In this document: positions 1-9,889 of the stretch, one piece after another | Layout: each line of letters starts with the position of its first letter | Numbering within the stretch: the first letter of the stretch is position 1 | NCBI RefSeq assembly: GCF_000243155.2 | Contig: NC_018017.1 | Coordinates: 4,216,001 to 4,280,000 of the forward strand | Source: Desulfitobacterium dehalogenans ATCC 51507 | GTDB lineage: Bacteria; Bacillota; Desulfitobacteriia; Desulfitobacteriales; Desulfitobacteriaceae | Length of the DNA: 64,000 nt | Direction of reading: 5' to 3' | Made by a program: the position numbers and the translations under genes | Notes under the pieces: generated by a model | Told to the model about the DNA's origin: nothing | Databases searched by the model: none | The model's input: only the letters and a program-made list of their open reading frames with translations

Positions 1-597
1 CATGAAATAAGAGCCTGCCTCATCGGCGATTTCTCTTAAGCGGGCAAAGTCGATTTGTCTGGGATAGGCACTGGCTCCCGCTACAATCATCTTAGGGCGA
101 TGCTCAAGGGCTAATTTGCGCACCACATCATAATCAATTCGTTCTGACGACTGATCTACGCCATAGGCAACAAAGTTATAATACACGCCGGAAATATTAA
201 CGGGGCTGCCGTGGGTTAAATGCCCCCCATGGGAAAGATTCATACCAAGAACCGTATCCCCAGGTTTAAGCATGGCAAAATATACGGCGGTATTAGCTTG
301 GGCGCCGGAATGGGGCTGGACATTAGCATGTTCTGCGCCAAAAAGCCTTTTCACTCGCTCCCGGGCTAAATCCTCAACAATATCCACATACTCACAACCG
401 CCATAATAGCGTTTTCCCGGATACCCTTCCGCATACTTATTCGTTAGAACGGAACCCTGGGCTGCCATGACGGCTCTACTCACAAAATTCTCTGATGCAA
501 TCAGCTCGATTTTATTGCGTTGTCTCCCTTCCTCCTGGGCGATAGCCTCCGCTACTTCGGGATCCTGAGGGAGAATCCATTCCTTAATATAATCCAT
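1..597 (-). CDS. glyA: Serine hydroxymethyltransferase, N-terminal part (cut by window edge)
   Basis: PLP enzyme that interconverts serine and glycine while charging tetrahydrofolate with a one-carbon unit. The reading frame starts at an ATG at 597 preceded by GGAG and stays open to base 1, giving about 199 residues; the remaining part, with the PLP lysine, lies outside. Recognisable family stretches are [37 protein letters not shown] and [10 protein letters not shown]. It is the first gene after ywlG going leftward, as in the Bacillus glyA-ywlG-rpiB cluster. No sign of damage is seen in the visible part. Confidence 0.95.
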   Translation of the reverse strand, partial: MDYIKEWILPQDPEVAEAIAQEEGRQRNKIELIASENFVSRAVMAAQGSVLTNKYAEGYPGKRYYGGCEYVDIVEDLARERVKRLFGAEHANVQPHSGAQANTAVYFAMLKPGDTVLGMNLSHGGHLTHGSPVNISGVYYNFVAYGVDQSSERIDYDVVRKLALEHRPKMIVAGASAYPRQIDFARLREIADEAGSYFM

Positions 598-662
598 ATT
601 ACCCACTCCTACCTCCATAAATTAAGAAAACCTGGCTTGAGCGCGAATACATTGCCGACCAG

Positions 663-1211
663 CTATACTACAGGATACATCGCCCTCGGACCACCAATCA
701 GCCGTGGTCGGGTTCTGGCCATGGTAAGGTGAGCATGGCCAATTTCCTTAATGGAAGGGCGTATAGGCACAACCACCGGCCGCAGGTGCATCCCGATAAA
801 GGTATCTCCCACATCAATTCCAGCATGACCGCGAATGGTTTCCACCATCATAGGTTCCTTATAGGTCTGCCAAGCCTTAACCGCCATGGAGCCCCCTGCT
901 GATAGCGAGGGGACAACGGTTACGGCATCAAGGCCGTAATGCTCCACACAAGCTTCTTCCACCACGAGAGCGCGGTTCAAATGTTCACAGCCTTGGACAG
1001 CCAGATAGAGTTCCCGTGCCCTGACTTTGGCCAGCAAAGGGGGAAGAAGGGCGTCAGCAACCTCTTCGCTGCTTGCCTTCCCGATATGTTGTCCCATAAC
1101 CTCACTGGTACTGCAGCCAAGAACGACAATTTGCCGGGGTCTTAAATTAGCTTGAGAAAAGAATTCATCTAAAACCTGATTCCAAGCTTTATTCATATCC
1201 TCAAAATTCAT
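663..1211 (-). CDS. ywlG: UPF0340 / TIGR01440 family protein YwlG
   Basis: Conserved protein of unknown biochemical role, 182 residues, the usual family length. The family-typical segment VVLGCSTSEVMGQHIG lies near residue 30 and a conserved glycine-rich HAGIDVGDTFIGMHL segment near residue 130. It sits between rpiB and glyA exactly as in Bacillus, so it belongs to an old gene neighbourhood, but that gives no function. The start ATG has GGGAGG upstream. No membrane segment or signal peptide is visible. Confidence 0.88.
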   Translation of the reverse strand: MNFEDMNKAWNQVLDEFFSQANLRPRQIVVLGCSTSEVMGQHIGKASSEEVADALLPPLLAKVRARELYLAVQGCEHLNRALVVEEACVEHYGLDAVTVVPSLSAGGSMAVKAWQTYKEPMMVETIRGHAGIDVGDTFIGMHLRPVVVPIRPSIKEIGHAHLTMARTRPRLIGGPRAMYPVV

Positions 1212-1235
1212 CGATGATTGCCTCCCTACAGGGGA

Positions 1236-1685
1236 TTAGAGTGTCTCTCCCTTTTCAATAGAACTGATGAGTTCGACCCGACAGGCATGCCGTCCACCGG
1301 CAAAAGGAGTTTTAATGAAACTATCCACGATATCCAAGGCTAATCCTAAACCGGTGACTCTGCCTCCGAGGGCCAAGACATTGGCATTATTATGTTCCCG
1401 CGCCATACGTGCCGAATAGGTCTCAGTGCAGACTGCAGCACGAATACCCGGCACTTTATTGGCAGCTATAGAGATTCCTAAGCCCGTCCCACAGACCACG
1501 ATTCCTAAGTCTGCTTTGCCTTTATTTATTGCATCACCCACAAAAAAACCATACCTGGGGTAATCCACGGAATCTTTAGTGTTTGTACCGAAATCCAAGA
1601 TCTCGATCCCTTGGTCTTCTAAATGGGCACGAATCTCATTTTTAAGTTCGTACCCGCCATGATCTGCTCCTAACGCGATTTTCAA
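1236..1685 (-). CDS. rpiB: Ribose 5-phosphate isomerase B
   Basis: Interconverts ribose 5-phosphate and ribulose 5-phosphate in the pentose phosphate pathway. The N-terminal motif KIALGADHGGYELK and the segment VCGTGLGISIAANKVPGIRAAVC (active-site Cys, residue about 66) are diagnostic of the RpiB/LacAB family; about 149 residues is normal. I place the start at the TTG at 1685 because GGAGGTG lies 5 to 8 bases upstream; a longer frame would begin inside that ribosome site. The neighbours ywlG and ywlE match the Bacillus ywlEFG order. An allose-phosphate isomerase cannot be excluded from sequence alone. Confidence 0.92.
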   Translation of the reverse strand: MKIALGADHGGYELKNEIRAHLEDQGIEILDFGTNTKDSVDYPRYGFFVGDAINKGKADLGIVVCGTGLGISIAANKVPGIRAAVCTETYSARMAREHNNANVLALGGRVTGLGLALDIVDSFIKTPFAGGRHACRVELISSIEKGETL

Positions 1686-1813
1686 AAGGGACACCTCCAA
1701 TTATCTATAGCAGTTTTCTACATTAATTAGACAATCCCTGCCTATGGCTATGAAAAAGGAATTTTCACATAATAACCATCGATCATTAGTTTGTCCATCA
1801 TTTTCCAAAGCTA

Positions 1814-2260
1814 TTATCGCTGTCCCTCCAGGCTTGTTTTGACCTCATAAAGCAATGCCGCCATGTCCTCAGCACACCGGCGATACCGCTCAACACTTCC
1901 GCCCCAAGGATCTGAGATATCCTGATGGCTCCTTTCCCTTACCCAGCTACCCAACCTTTTGATTTTTGGGGCGAACTCAGGGAAAGCCTCCTTAAGCTGC
2001 ATCTCATGGGTACCGGTCATGGGGACAATCCAATCCGCAGTAGCCAGCATTTCTCTACGCACTAAGCGTGCTTGATGGGAAGTGAGATCGATGCCTTTTT
2101 CCTTTAAGACTTGAACCGCTTGAACACTGGCGGGCTCCCCCTCCCAAGCTGCTAAACCTGCGGATTCCACTTGAATATCCGGTCCCAAAATCTCCCTCGC
2201 CAAACCTTCAGCCATGGGGCTTCGGCAGGTATTTCCAGTACAGATAAATACAATTCGCAC
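1814..2260 (-). CDS. ywlE: Low-molecular-weight phosphatase, probable protein-arginine phosphatase YwlE
   Basis: Small phosphatase of the low-molecular-weight tyrosine phosphatase fold, 148 residues. The P-loop CTGNTCRS covers residues 7-14, with nucleophile Cys7 and Arg13, and the acid loop is ISDPWGG near residue 119. Thr11 in the P-loop is the residue reported to give YwlE its preference for phosphoarginine over phosphotyrosine, where ordinary family members carry a larger aliphatic residue. In Bacillus YwlE opposes the arginine kinase McsB. Start is GTG at 2260 with TAGGAG upstream. It lies between mntP and rpiB, as in Bacillus. Confidence 0.88.
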   Translation of the reverse strand: MRIVFICTGNTCRSPMAEGLAREILGPDIQVESAGLAAWEGEPASVQAVQVLKEKGIDLTSHQARLVRREMLATADWIVPMTGTHEMQLKEAFPEFAPKIKRLGSWVRERSHQDISDPWGGSVERYRRCAEDMAALLYEVKTSLEGQR

Positions 2261-2272
2261 AAATGATTACTC

Positions 2273-2860
2273 CTATCCCAGTAACATTCTTAATCCAATG
2301 ATAACAAGGACAAAGCCTCCGACGACTTCAGCCCGTTTTCCTAACCAAGAACCTACATAACGGCCGAGGACCAAACCGCTCCCCATCATAATTCCAGCCA
2401 CAGTGCCCATGACCAGAACGGTAAGCCCGATCCGGCTATCCACTGTCCCTAAAGAAAATCCTACACTAAGGGCGTCCAAGCTCACACTGGCTGCCAAAGC
2501 ATACATACCGATACCACTTAGGGAAACCCCGGTCGGCAATTGTTTACGATTAAGAGCCGGTCTTGCTTCAGAAAGGGGGATATATTCCGCCTCCGGCCTC
2601 CAGACATGGAAAATCATACGTCCCCCTAACCATAGAAGAACCAGGGAACCGATCCCTCTGGCTAAATGGCCAAGAAATATTCCCAAGGTCTGTCCCAAAA
2701 ACAGCCCTCCTAAGGGCATAAAAACATGAAAGACAGCAACCAACAGAGAAAGCCTCAAGGTCATCCTTTTTCCGACTCCTACGAGACCGATAGCCAAGGC
2801 CAGAGAAAAGGCATCCGCCCCTAAAGCAACGGACAGAGCCAATATCCATGCAAGATTCAA
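2273..2860 (-). CDS. mntP: Manganese efflux pump MntP
   Basis: Inner-membrane Mn(II) exporter of the MntP/YebN (DUF204) family, 195 residues with about six hydrophobic segments. Two internally similar halves each carry a conserved acidic motif: ALGADAFSLALAIG near residue 15 and ASVSLDALSVGFSLG near residue 130, the aspartates expected to bind the metal. Start is TTG at 2860 with AGGAGG eight bases upstream. Gene position corresponds to ywlD. No manganese riboswitch is apparent in the short gap before it. Confidence 0.9.
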   Translation of the reverse strand: MNLAWILALSVALGADAFSLALAIGLVGVGKRMTLRLSLLVAVFHVFMPLGGLFLGQTLGIFLGHLARGIGSLVLLWLGGRMIFHVWRPEAEYIPLSEARPALNRKQLPTGVSLSGIGMYALAASVSLDALSVGFSLGTVDSRIGLTVLVMGTVAGIMMGSGLVLGRYVGSWLGKRAEVVGGFVLVIIGLRMLLG

Positions 2861-2932
2861 TCCCCATTCCTCCTGTTCGAAGGGTAGAATACAATATCTC
2901 TGTATTCTATGCTATGGGGGGAGGTTGCATGC

Positions 2933-3979
2933 TTACACCCGAACAATCCTGTGCCCGGAAGCCTTCTGCAACCGATTCATGATCGCGAAGCCCAGACCCT
3001 TTTCCGAGACTCCTTCGGCCAGAATAATGTCCATATCCTGTTCATCACAGAGCCTTAATCCTTCGTAGAGATTCCCGGCCACCTCTTCAGGAGCATTCTC
3101 TGACCCTAAGACAAAGAGCAGATCCGGAAGCTGGCTATGCAGGTCCGGTGCACTCTCCAGGGTACAGAGGATGCCTACTTTCTTTAAACGGGAGTGTCCT
3201 TTGCGAATCTCGTCGCTCATTTTGCGGATAATATTTTTCCTCTCCCCAATAAGGAGGGTCAAATCTCCTTTCGGAGCATAATGGCGATACTTCATCCCCG
3301 GAGCCTTAGGGGCCTGATTGGGTGAAGGATGATCCACCACCACTTCTCCCAATACTTCTTCCAGCTCTTCCTTGGTGATACCTCCCGGACGAAGAATGGT
3401 AGGAACTTCACCGGTCAAATCCAAGACCGTGGATTCAACACCTACAGAACAAGTCCCCCCATCCAAAATCATGGGGATCTTGCCTTTTAAATCCTTCCAG
3501 ACATGAATTCCCTGGGTAGGGCTGGGCTTGCCGGAAAGATTGGCACTGGGAGCAGCTATAGGAACCCCGGCTTCCTTAATGAGCTCCAAAGCTACCGGGT
3601 GCTTGGGCATCCGAATGGCCACAGTTCCTAGGCCTCCGCTGACCACATCCGGTACAAAGGCGGTTTTTTCCAAGACAAGAGTCAAAGGGCCTGGCCAAAA
3701 TTTTTCTGCACAAAGGGCTGCTTGAGGCGTCCATTCCTCCACCAGCCTTTTGACCATTTCCAAGTCTGAGACATGAACGATGAGAGGATTATCCTGAGGC
3801 CTGCCCTTGACTTTAAAAATCTCTTTGCAGGCGTTGGCATCCATGGCATTAGCCCCTAAACCATAGACCGTCTCGGTAGGCAAGGCCACCAACTGCCCTT
3901 CACGAATCAGCTGGGCCGCCTCCTTAATCCACTCCGTCTCAGGATGCTGTGCATTGATCGTGACCCGTTTTGTTTGCAA
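2933..3979 (-). CDS. ywlC: Threonylcarbamoyl-AMP synthase (Sua5/YwlC)
   Basis: Makes threonylcarbamoyl-AMP from threonine, bicarbonate and ATP, the first step of t6A37 modification of ANN-decoding tRNAs. 348 residues, the size of the two-domain Sua5 type rather than the short TsaC type: an N-terminal YrdC domain (LVALPTETVYGLGANA, KGRPQDNPLIVHV, PSANLSGKPSPT) followed by a Sua5 C-terminal domain from about residue 215. Start taken as TTG at 3979, with GAGGTG six bases upstream and five bases after the prmC stop; the open frame extends further into prmC but that part is non-coding in this frame. Translationally close-packed with prmC. Confidence 0.93.
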   Translation of the reverse strand: MQTKRVTINAQHPETEWIKEAAQLIREGQLVALPTETVYGLGANAMDANACKEIFKVKGRPQDNPLIVHVSDLEMVKRLVEEWTPQAALCAEKFWPGPLTLVLEKTAFVPDVVSGGLGTVAIRMPKHPVALELIKEAGVPIAAPSANLSGKPSPTQGIHVWKDLKGKIPMILDGGTCSVGVESTVLDLTGEVPTILRPGGITKEELEEVLGEVVVDHPSPNQAPKAPGMKYRHYAPKGDLTLLIGERKNIIRKMSDEIRKGHSRLKKVGILCTLESAPDLHSQLPDLLFVLGSENAPEEVAGNLYEGLRLCDEQDMDIILAEGVSEKGLGFAIMNRLQKASGHRIVRV

Positions 3980-3984
3980 AATTC

Positions 3985-4842
3985 TCACCTCGCGAAAACT
4001 ACCCGATCTCTCCCCCCCAAATCCTGAAAGATCCGAGTGTGGAAACCCTGTTGCTGAAAAAGTCTTGCTACCGAATCTCCTTGCTGCCAACCGATCTCGA
4101 CAAGGATCATACCCTTTTCTTTAAGTAAAGAACGGGCTTCTCGGGCAAGTTCCCGATAAAAATCTAAGCCGTCTACTCCCCCCAGAAAAGCCATACTCGG
4201 TTCTTTAGCTATTTCCGGGGCGAGTTCGCTGTATTCTTCTTGAGTTACATAGGGTGGATTGCTTACGATGAGATCCCAAACATCTCCTCGAATGGGTACC
4301 AAGAAATCCCCTTGACGCCATTTGATCCGCACTCCCAGACGCTCTCCATTGAACTGCGCCACGTCCAGAGCACTCCTGGATAAGTCTGTCCCTACAACCT
4401 CAGCTTGAGGCCAATAGTGGGCAATGCTGATCGCTAAAGCTCCGCTTCCTGTACAGAGATCCGCAATGCGGGGGGGAGCTCCACCACCGGCCTCATCCGC
4501 CGAGTGCTTCCATTTCTTTTTTATCTCCAGAACCTTTTCCACAAGGATCTCTGTATCTGCCCTTGGAATAAGAACTCTTTCATCTACATAAAAATCAAGC
4601 CCCATAAATTCTTGGTGCTTTAAAATATACTGGAGTGGTTCCCGTTCGGCCCTGCAGCTAATCAGCCGTTTATAAGCGGCCTCCTGATCAGAACTAAGAG
4701 CTTGGTCTCTCTCCAAATAAAGTTGTTCCCGCCTTAAGCTGAGAATATGCCCAAGCAGGAGATCCGCATCCCAGCGCGGATTTTCCACTTGGGCAAGGTT
4801 TAATTCTTGCTCTCCCCATAAAAGAGCATCAATGATACGCAT
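3985..4842 (-). CDS. prmC: Peptide chain release factor glutamine methyltransferase
   Basis: Methylates the glutamine of the GGQ loop in release factors RF1 and RF2 using S-adenosylmethionine. 285 residues: helical N-terminal domain (1-90) and a Rossmann methyltransferase domain with ADLCTGSGALAISIA (SAM loop) and the catalytic NPPY motif (about residue 195). Its start codon overlaps the prfA stop by one base (TAATG), so it is translationally coupled to its own substrate gene, the standard bacterial arrangement. Confidence 0.95.
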   Translation of the reverse strand: MRIIDALLWGEQELNLAQVENPRWDADLLLGHILSLRREQLYLERDQALSSDQEAAYKRLISCRAEREPLQYILKHQEFMGLDFYVDERVLIPRADTEILVEKVLEIKKKWKHSADEAGGGAPPRIADLCTGSGALAISIAHYWPQAEVVGTDLSRSALDVAQFNGERLGVRIKWRQGDFLVPIRGDVWDLIVSNPPYVTQEEYSELAPEIAKEPSMAFLGGVDGLDFYRELAREARSLLKEKGMILVEIGWQQGDSVARLFQQQGFHTRIFQDLGGRDRVVFAR

Positions 4843-5909
4843 TATGCCTCCGATTTCAGACGCTCAGCTTGATCCGTAGTGATTAAGGCATTAATCACCT
4901 CATCCAGCTCTCCTAACAAGATGGAATCTAAGCGATGAAGGGTCAAGCCAATGCGATGATCTGTCACCCGACCTTGAGGGAAGTTATAGGTGCGGATTCG
5001 CTCACTGCGATCGCCGGTTCCCACCTGACTGCGGCGTTCACTGGCCAATTCTCCCATAGCCTCTTCCTGGGCACGTTCCAATAGACGAGCCCGCAAAACC
5101 CGTAGAGCTTTTTCTTTATTTTTCAGCTGGGATTTCTCGTCTTGGCAAGAGACAACGGTACCTGTGGGAACGTGGGTGATGCGGACCGCTGATTGGGTGG
5201 TATTGACCGACTGTCCCCCGGGACCGCTGGAGCAGAAAATATCAATCCGCAAATCGTTGGGGTTGATATCGACATCCACTTCTTCCGCCTCGGGAAGCAC
5301 CGCTACCGTGGTGGTGGAAGTATGGATCCGACCGCCGGATTCTGTAGTAGGTACCCGCTGCACCCGGTGGACACCGCTTTCGAACTTCAGTTTGCTATAA
5401 GCCCCTTGTCCTTCAATAAGGAAGATAATCTCCTTAAAGCCCCCAATATCGGTGTAACTGGCGCTGAGGAGCTCCGTACGCCAGCCTTGATGCTCCGCGT
5501 ATTTGGTATACATTCGATAAAGATCTCCGGCAAAAAGAGCCGCCTCTTCTCCACCTGCGCCGGCGCGGATTTCCATAATGACGTTTTTGTCATCATTAGG
5601 ATCTTTGGGTAAGAGCAGAATTCTCATTTTCTCTTCTAACTCATCCCGCTTTTCAGTTAGTTCCTCGAGCTCCAGCTCGGCCATTTCCTTAAACTCAGGG
5701 TCTAATTTTTCCTCAAGAAGACTTTGTGTCTCTTCAAGATGTTTAAGGATCTCCGAATAGTCACGGAAGGCTTCCACAATATCCGTCATTCCTGCCTGAG
5801 TTTTGGCATACTTTTGCCATTCAGCCTGATTGGCAATGACCTCGGGGTCGCTTAAGAGCTGGGTAAGCTCATCATAGCGCCTTTCAATTTCAATTAATTT
5901 TCTTTGCAT
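4842..5909 (-). CDS. prfA: Peptide chain release factor 1
   Basis: Recognises UAA and UAG stop codons and triggers peptide release. 355 residues, normal length. The GGQ loop reads [17 protein letters not shown] near residue 235, and the codon-recognition PxT motif is present as RVPTTESGG near residue 190. The GGQ glutamine is the substrate of the adjacent PrmC. Downstream genes prmC and ywlC follow with overlaps or very short gaps, so this is one transcript. Confidence 0.97.
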   Translation of the reverse strand: MQRKLIEIERRYDELTQLLSDPEVIANQAEWQKYAKTQAGMTDIVEAFRDYSEILKHLEETQSLLEEKLDPEFKEMAELELEELTEKRDELEEKMRILLLPKDPNDDKNVIMEIRAGAGGEEAALFAGDLYRMYTKYAEHQGWRTELLSASYTDIGGFKEIIFLIEGQGAYSKLKFESGVHRVQRVPTTESGGRIHTSTTTVAVLPEAEEVDVDINPNDLRIDIFCSSGPGGQSVNTTQSAVRITHVPTGTVVSCQDEKSQLKNKEKALRVLRARLLERAQEEAMGELASERRSQVGTGDRSERIRTYNFPQGRVTDHRIGLTLHRLDSILLGELDEVINALITTDQAERLKSEA

Positions 5910-5987
5910 TTATTACACCTCAAGTAGCCATTTAATTTTTGGATTTCCAAGGCTTCTTGCACTAATTTTATACACCTTATGGTGAAA

Positions 5988-6013
5988 GAAAAAGCAGAGC
6001 ATGCGCTCCGCCT
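5988..6013 (-). terminator. Probable rho-independent terminator after rpmE
   Basis: On the minus strand a nine-pair stem AGGCGGAGC/GCTCTGCTT, containing two G-T pairs, closes a GCAT loop and is followed by TTTTC. It lies between rpmE and prfA. Confidence 0.6.
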
Positions 6014-6047
6014 TTTCTCTAGCAACGACCGCAGGCCGTTGTTCATA

Positions 6048-6245
6048 TTACATGCCATATTTCTTCTTAAAGCGATCCACTCGTCCACCACTATCAACAA
6101 AACGTTGAACACCGGTATAGAAGGGATGGCATTTAGAACAAATTTCCACCTTAATATCTTTCTTAGTGCTGCCGGTAGGAATTACTTCCCCACATACACA
6201 AGTGATAGTGGTTTGTTCATATTTAGGGTGTGTCTTTTCTTTCAT
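6048..6245 (-). CDS. rpmE: 50S ribosomal protein L31, zinc-type
   Basis: Ribosomal protein L31, 65 residues. Four cysteines (ITCVCGE and [12 protein letters not shown]) mark the zinc-binding C+ form, so this copy would be the one used when zinc is sufficient. I start it at the ATG at 6245, which has AAGGTGA five to six bases upstream; the open frame reaches 14 codons further without a good ribosome site. Position upstream of prfA agrees with the Bacillus rpmE-prfA order. Confidence 0.95.
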   Translation of the reverse strand: MKEKTHPKYEQTTITCVCGEVIPTGSTKKDIKVEICSKCHPFYTGVQRFVDSGGRVDRFKKKYGM

Positions 6246-6377
6246 GTCGTCACCTTCTTTCCCAACCGAGTCGTCAACTCTAAACATTGTAGCACATTGG
6301 CTTCATACAGGTCAAGGCAAAAAACATAGAATGCTTCAATGCCCTCAACTATTTTTTTCGTTAAGAACCGAGTCGTT

Positions 6378-7067
6378 TTAGGTTGGGTTTCGGGGCAAAT
6401 AGGGCTTGGGGTCAACAGCTTTCCCATTCAAGCGAATCTCAAAATGAAGATGGGGACCCGTACTTCTTCCCGTATCTCCCGCCAAGGCGATACGATCCCC
6501 CTGCTCAACCCACTCTCCTGGACGTACCAGGAGTTTTTGATTATGGGCATAAAGGCTTTGCACTCCATTACCATGGTCCAAAAGCACGGTCAAACCATAA
6601 ATATCGATCCATTGGGCTTTAACGACCTTGCCCTCGCGAGCGGCAAGAATTTCCGTTCCGTGGGGAATGGCAAAATCAATACCATGATGAAATTCTCCCT
6701 TTCGCCAGCCATAATCTGAACTGATGGGGCCAGAGACCGGCCAGCTCCAGGTTAAGGATGCCCCGCGGGATAAGGCTTCGACCACCGCAGGGATCTCCTG
6801 AACGGTATTCTCCCGAATGGTCAGTGTAGCCTCAGGGTTCGCGATTACCGATGGATTATCCAACAGAATCTGAGACCTGGTCGTCTGATACTTTTTAGCC
6901 AAATCGTCAAGGCTTTGTCCTTCTTGAAGTGTGACTACAGAATAGGTAGCCTGTTCTTCTTGAGAAAAAGCATCGGAAGACCAGGCATTAATCCAGAAAC
7001 AACACATAAACAGGAGGGCACACCCTTTACGATACAATGCCCTCTGCCCATGTCCTTCATTATTCAT
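6378..7067 (-). CDS. Secreted LysM-M23 family metallopeptidase
   Basis: Predicted extracytoplasmic peptidoglycan endopeptidase, 229 residues. A basic start and hydrophobic stretch (residues 10-32) form a signal peptide. Next comes a LysM-like repeat (VVTLQEGQSLDDLAKKYQTT, about 43-85), then an M23/LytM domain with the zinc ligands HHGID (His and Asp near residue 137) and HLHFE near residue 206, so the catalytic set is complete. It sits alone between glpX and rpmE, where Bacillus has rho. Substrate crosslink and growth phase cannot be told from sequence. Confidence 0.88.
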   Translation of the reverse strand: MNNEGHGQRALYRKGCALLFMCCFWINAWSSDAFSQEEQATYSVVTLQEGQSLDDLAKKYQTTRSQILLDNPSVIANPEATLTIRENTVQEIPAVVEALSRGASLTWSWPVSGPISSDYGWRKGEFHHGIDFAIPHGTEILAAREGKVVKAQWIDIYGLTVLLDHGNGVQSLYAHNQKLLVRPGEWVEQGDRIALAGDTGRSTGPHLHFEIRLNGKAVDPKPYLPRNPT

Positions 7068-7119
7068 TGTTAAATAACCACCTCAAGGGTAGCTTTACCC
7101 ATGTCCAGGTAAAAAATAC

Positions 7120-8112
7120 CTACTGGACACCCTTCATGGCATAAGCGGGCTTTTTGTCAAAACGATGCCGTGCCTCAATAAAGCGGACTGTCCCCGTTTT
7201 TCCACGCATAACCACAGTATGGGTTAGGGCTCCTTGGGAAGTAAAATGCACACCTTTAAGCAGTGGGCCTTCTGTGATACCGGTAGCTGCAAAAAAGACA
7301 TCATCAGAGCAGACCAGATCATCCATCGTTAAAAGTTTATTGATATCATGAACGCCTAACTTCTGAGCCCGCAGGATATCCTCATCATTCTCCGGCCAAA
7401 GCCTTCCCTGCATTTCTCCGCCTAAACACCGTAAAGCAGCCGCAGCCAGTACCCCTTCCGGAGCTCCGCCGATCCCCATCATGACATCTACTCCGGTTCC
7501 CTCAATAGCACAAGCCACCGCCGGCGATACATCTCCGTCAGTGATGAGGCGAATCCGGGCTCCCGCCTCCCGAACCTCATGAATGATCTTATCATGACGG
7601 GAGCGATCCAAGATAACTACGGTAAGGTCATCCATACTCTTGCCCAGAGCCTGAGCCACATTGGCTAAATTCTCTTTGACCGGGGCATCCAAGTGTATTC
7701 TGCCTTTGGCTTGAGGTCCGACGGCAATTTTATCCATATACATATCCGGAGCATGTAAGAGGCCGCCTTTTTTGGCTATAGCGACCACAGCAATGGCTCC
7801 GGCTAAGCCTTTGGCTACACTATTCGTTCCTTCCAAGGGATCGACGGCTACATCCAATTCCGGAGCTTCTCCGCTTCCTACTTTTTCACCGATGTAGAGC
7901 ATGGGAGCTTCATCCATTTCCCCTTCACCGATGACAACCGTCCCCTGCATACGAATCGTGTCAAACACTGAGCGCATGGCTTGTACTGCAGCATCATCTG
8001 CGGCTTCTTTATCTCCACGACCAACCCAACGAGCCGAAGCCAATGCTGCCGCCTCAGTAACCCGGGCAAATTCCATGGTGAGTTCCCGTTCCATGGCCAT
8101 TTCATTATTCAT
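7120..8112 (-). CDS. glpX: Fructose-1,6-bisphosphatase class II
   Basis: Gluconeogenic phosphatase converting fructose 1,6-bisphosphate to fructose 6-phosphate; 330 residues, normal for GlpX. Metal-site signatures include [11 protein letters not shown] (about 61-71) and [12 protein letters not shown] (about 92-103), with [10 protein letters not shown] and [13 protein letters not shown] further on. Start ATG has GGAGGG upstream. The cluster with transaldolase and class II aldolase just upstream groups three sugar-phosphate enzymes, as in the Bacillus ywjI-ywjH-fbaA region; the murAB and rho genes found there in Bacillus are missing. Confidence 0.95.
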   Translation of the reverse strand: MNNEMAMERELTMEFARVTEAAALASARWVGRGDKEAADDAAVQAMRSVFDTIRMQGTVVIGEGEMDEAPMLYIGEKVGSGEAPELDVAVDPLEGTNSVAKGLAGAIAVVAIAKKGGLLHAPDMYMDKIAVGPQAKGRIHLDAPVKENLANVAQALGKSMDDLTVVILDRSRHDKIIHEVREAGARIRLITDGDVSPAVACAIEGTGVDVMMGIGGAPEGVLAAAALRCLGGEMQGRLWPENDEDILRAQKLGVHDINKLLTMDDLVCSDDVFFAATGITEGPLLKGVHFTSQGALTHTVVMRGKTGTVRFIEARHRFDKKPAYAMKGVQ

Positions 8113-8297
8113 GATGATCCCTCCAAATTATTTAACTCCAACCTAATCCTAACTCAATGAGAAATGAGTTGCATCTTTTATCCATTTCGCAAAGTCTTGG
8201 CTGCTTTACAAACAACGATTCCACTATTCATAAACACCATCTGTAATTGTCCCATACTTTTTTTATAGATGCAAGGCAGAGTACAATGTGCTAAAAG

Positions 8298-8336
8298 AAA
8301 AGCTCTATCAGCCGAAAATCGTCTGCCAGAGCTTTT
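8298..8336 (-). terminator. Terminator after transaldolase gene
   Basis: Minus-strand stem AAAGCTCT/AGAGCTTT with an inner CAG/CTG pairing, followed by TCTTTT. Separates the tal-fbaA unit from glpX. Confidence 0.65.
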
Positions 8337-8376
8337 ATTTAAAATTTATCATTGCTAACCGCCACTTATAATCCTG

Positions 8377-9018
8377 CTATTTAAGCTTTTGCCAATCGGC
8401 TAAAAACTTCTGAATGCCGGCCTCAGTCAAGGGATGCTTAAAGAGTTGGCACAAAACATGAAAGGGAACAGTGGCATAATCCGCACCGGTTTTGGCCGCT
8501 TCCGTCACATGAACAGGATTACGGATACTGGCAGCGATGACTTTCGTCTCTAGTCCATGGACTCCAAAAATCTCACAAATATCAGCCAATAAAAGAAGTC
8601 CATTTTCACCGATATCATCAAGTCTGCCCAGGAAGGGGCTAACATAGGTCGCTCCCGCCCGAGCGGCAAGCAAGGCTTGAACTGCTGAAAAGATTAAGGT
8701 CACATTGGTTTTAATGCCCTCGGCGTTTAGAACTTTGACCGCCTTGAGCCCATCTTCCGTCATGGGAATTTTGATGACGATATTGGGGTGCATGGCGGCA
8801 AGCTCCCGAGCCTCTTGAAGCATCCCAGCCACATCTAAAGCAATCACTTCGGCACTAATAGGGCCATCAACAATTTGAACGAGCTCCTGCAAAAGCTGGT
8901 GAAAATCTCTTCCTTCTTTGGCTACCAGACTGGGATTGGTGGTTATCCCCCCGATGACTCCCATGTCCCATGCCTGCCTAATCTCCTCCGGGTTGGCTGA
9001 GTCCAATAAAAATTCCAT
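8377..9018 (-). CDS. tal: Transaldolase, short (FSA/TalC-like) type
   Basis: Transfers a dihydroxyacetone unit between sugar phosphates in the pentose phosphate pathway. At 213 residues it belongs to the short decameric type that also contains fructose 6-phosphate aldolases. N-terminal signature [14 protein letters not shown] and [14 protein letters not shown], Schiff-base lysine in [15 protein letters not shown] (about residue 84), and [23 protein letters not shown]. It follows fbaA by 14 bases, as ywjH does in Bacillus. Sequence alone does not separate transaldolase from F6P aldolase activity. Confidence 0.93.
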   Translation of the reverse strand: MEFLLDSANPEEIRQAWDMGVIGGITTNPSLVAKEGRDFHQLLQELVQIVDGPISAEVIALDVAGMLQEARELAAMHPNIVIKIPMTEDGLKAVKVLNAEGIKTNVTLIFSAVQALLAARAGATYVSPFLGRLDDIGENGLLLLADICEIFGVHGLETKVIAASIRNPVHVTEAAKTGADYATVPFHVLCQLFKHPLTEAGIQKFLADWQKLK

Positions 9019-9032
9019 GACACTCCTCCTCC

Positions 9033-9887
9033 TTAGGCTTTTCCACTGCTCCCAAAGAGCCGGATCTTCTCCCGGATGATCTCGACGGTGGCTTCCCGTG
9101 CCGGTCCGAGCATTTTCCTGGGATCAATCTCCTGGGGATAATCAGCCATTACTTTGCGGGCAGCGGCTACGAAGGCCTCCCGGATGTTTGTATCAATATT
9201 GACTTTACATACCCCCAGGGAAATAGCTTTTTGAATGGCTTCATCCGGCACTCCTGACGATCCGTGAAGCACGATGGGGACATTAACCCTCTTGCGGATC
9301 TCTGTCAAGCGTTGGAAATCAAGCTTAGGCACTCCTTTATATTGACCATGGGCAGTACCGATGGCAATGGCTAAGGCATCCACTTTCGTCTCACTGACAA
9401 AACGCTCAGCCTCTGCGGGATCAGTAAAGAGAACTTCTTTCTCACTGACGGTAATATCGTCTTCCGTTCCACCGATCTTACCCAGCTCTGCCTCTACGGA
9501 GACTCCGAGAGGACGGACTGCTTCGATGACTTTATTGGTCAACCCTATATTCTCCTCCAAGGGAAGCTTCGATCCGTCAATCATAACGGAAGTAAAGGAA
9601 TTTCTTACACAACTCATAATTTGAGCAAAACTGGTTCCATGATCAAGATGGAGGGCCACAGGCACGCTGGCTTTCTCAGCTGCCAAACGGGTCATGGTAG
9701 CTATATATTCAATTCCCGCATATTTAATCGCTCCTTGGCTTGCCTGAACGATAACCGGGGATTTTTCTGCTTCTGCCGCACTCACAATGGCTTGAACAAT
9801 CTCCATATTATTGCAATTAAATGCTCCCACTGCGTAGTGCCCTTTCTGGGCGTCAAGTAAAAGCTGAGCCATTGGTACCAAACTCAT
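9033..9887 (-). CDS. fbaA: Fructose-bisphosphate aldolase class II
   Basis: Zinc-dependent glycolytic aldolase, 284 residues. Zinc ligands are visible in HLDHGTSF (about residue 80) and [11 protein letters not shown] (about residue 207), with GTAHGQYKG near residue 178; the phosphate-binding KVNIDTNIR is near residue 230. Close homologues handle tagatose bisphosphate, so substrate is assigned partly from position beside tal and spo0F, as in Bacillus. AGGAGG lies seven bases before the ATG. Confidence 0.95.
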   Translation of the reverse strand: MSLVPMAQLLLDAQKGHYAVGAFNCNNMEIVQAIVSAAEAEKSPVIVQASQGAIKYAGIEYIATMTRLAAEKASVPVALHLDHGTSFAQIMSCVRNSFTSVMIDGSKLPLEENIGLTNKVIEAVRPLGVSVEAELGKIGGTEDDITVSEKEVLFTDPAEAERFVSETKVDALAIAIGTAHGQYKGVPKLDFQRLTEIRKRVNVPIVLHGSSGVPDEAIQKAISLGVCKVNIDTNIREAFVAAARKVMADYPQEIDPRKMLGPAREATVEIIREKIRLFGSSGKA

Positions 9888-9889
9888 TC

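Noticed and set aside
5894-6112. 72-codon frame on the minus strand between rpmE and prfA
   Set aside because: Overlaps the end of rpmE in another frame and contains the rpmE terminator.
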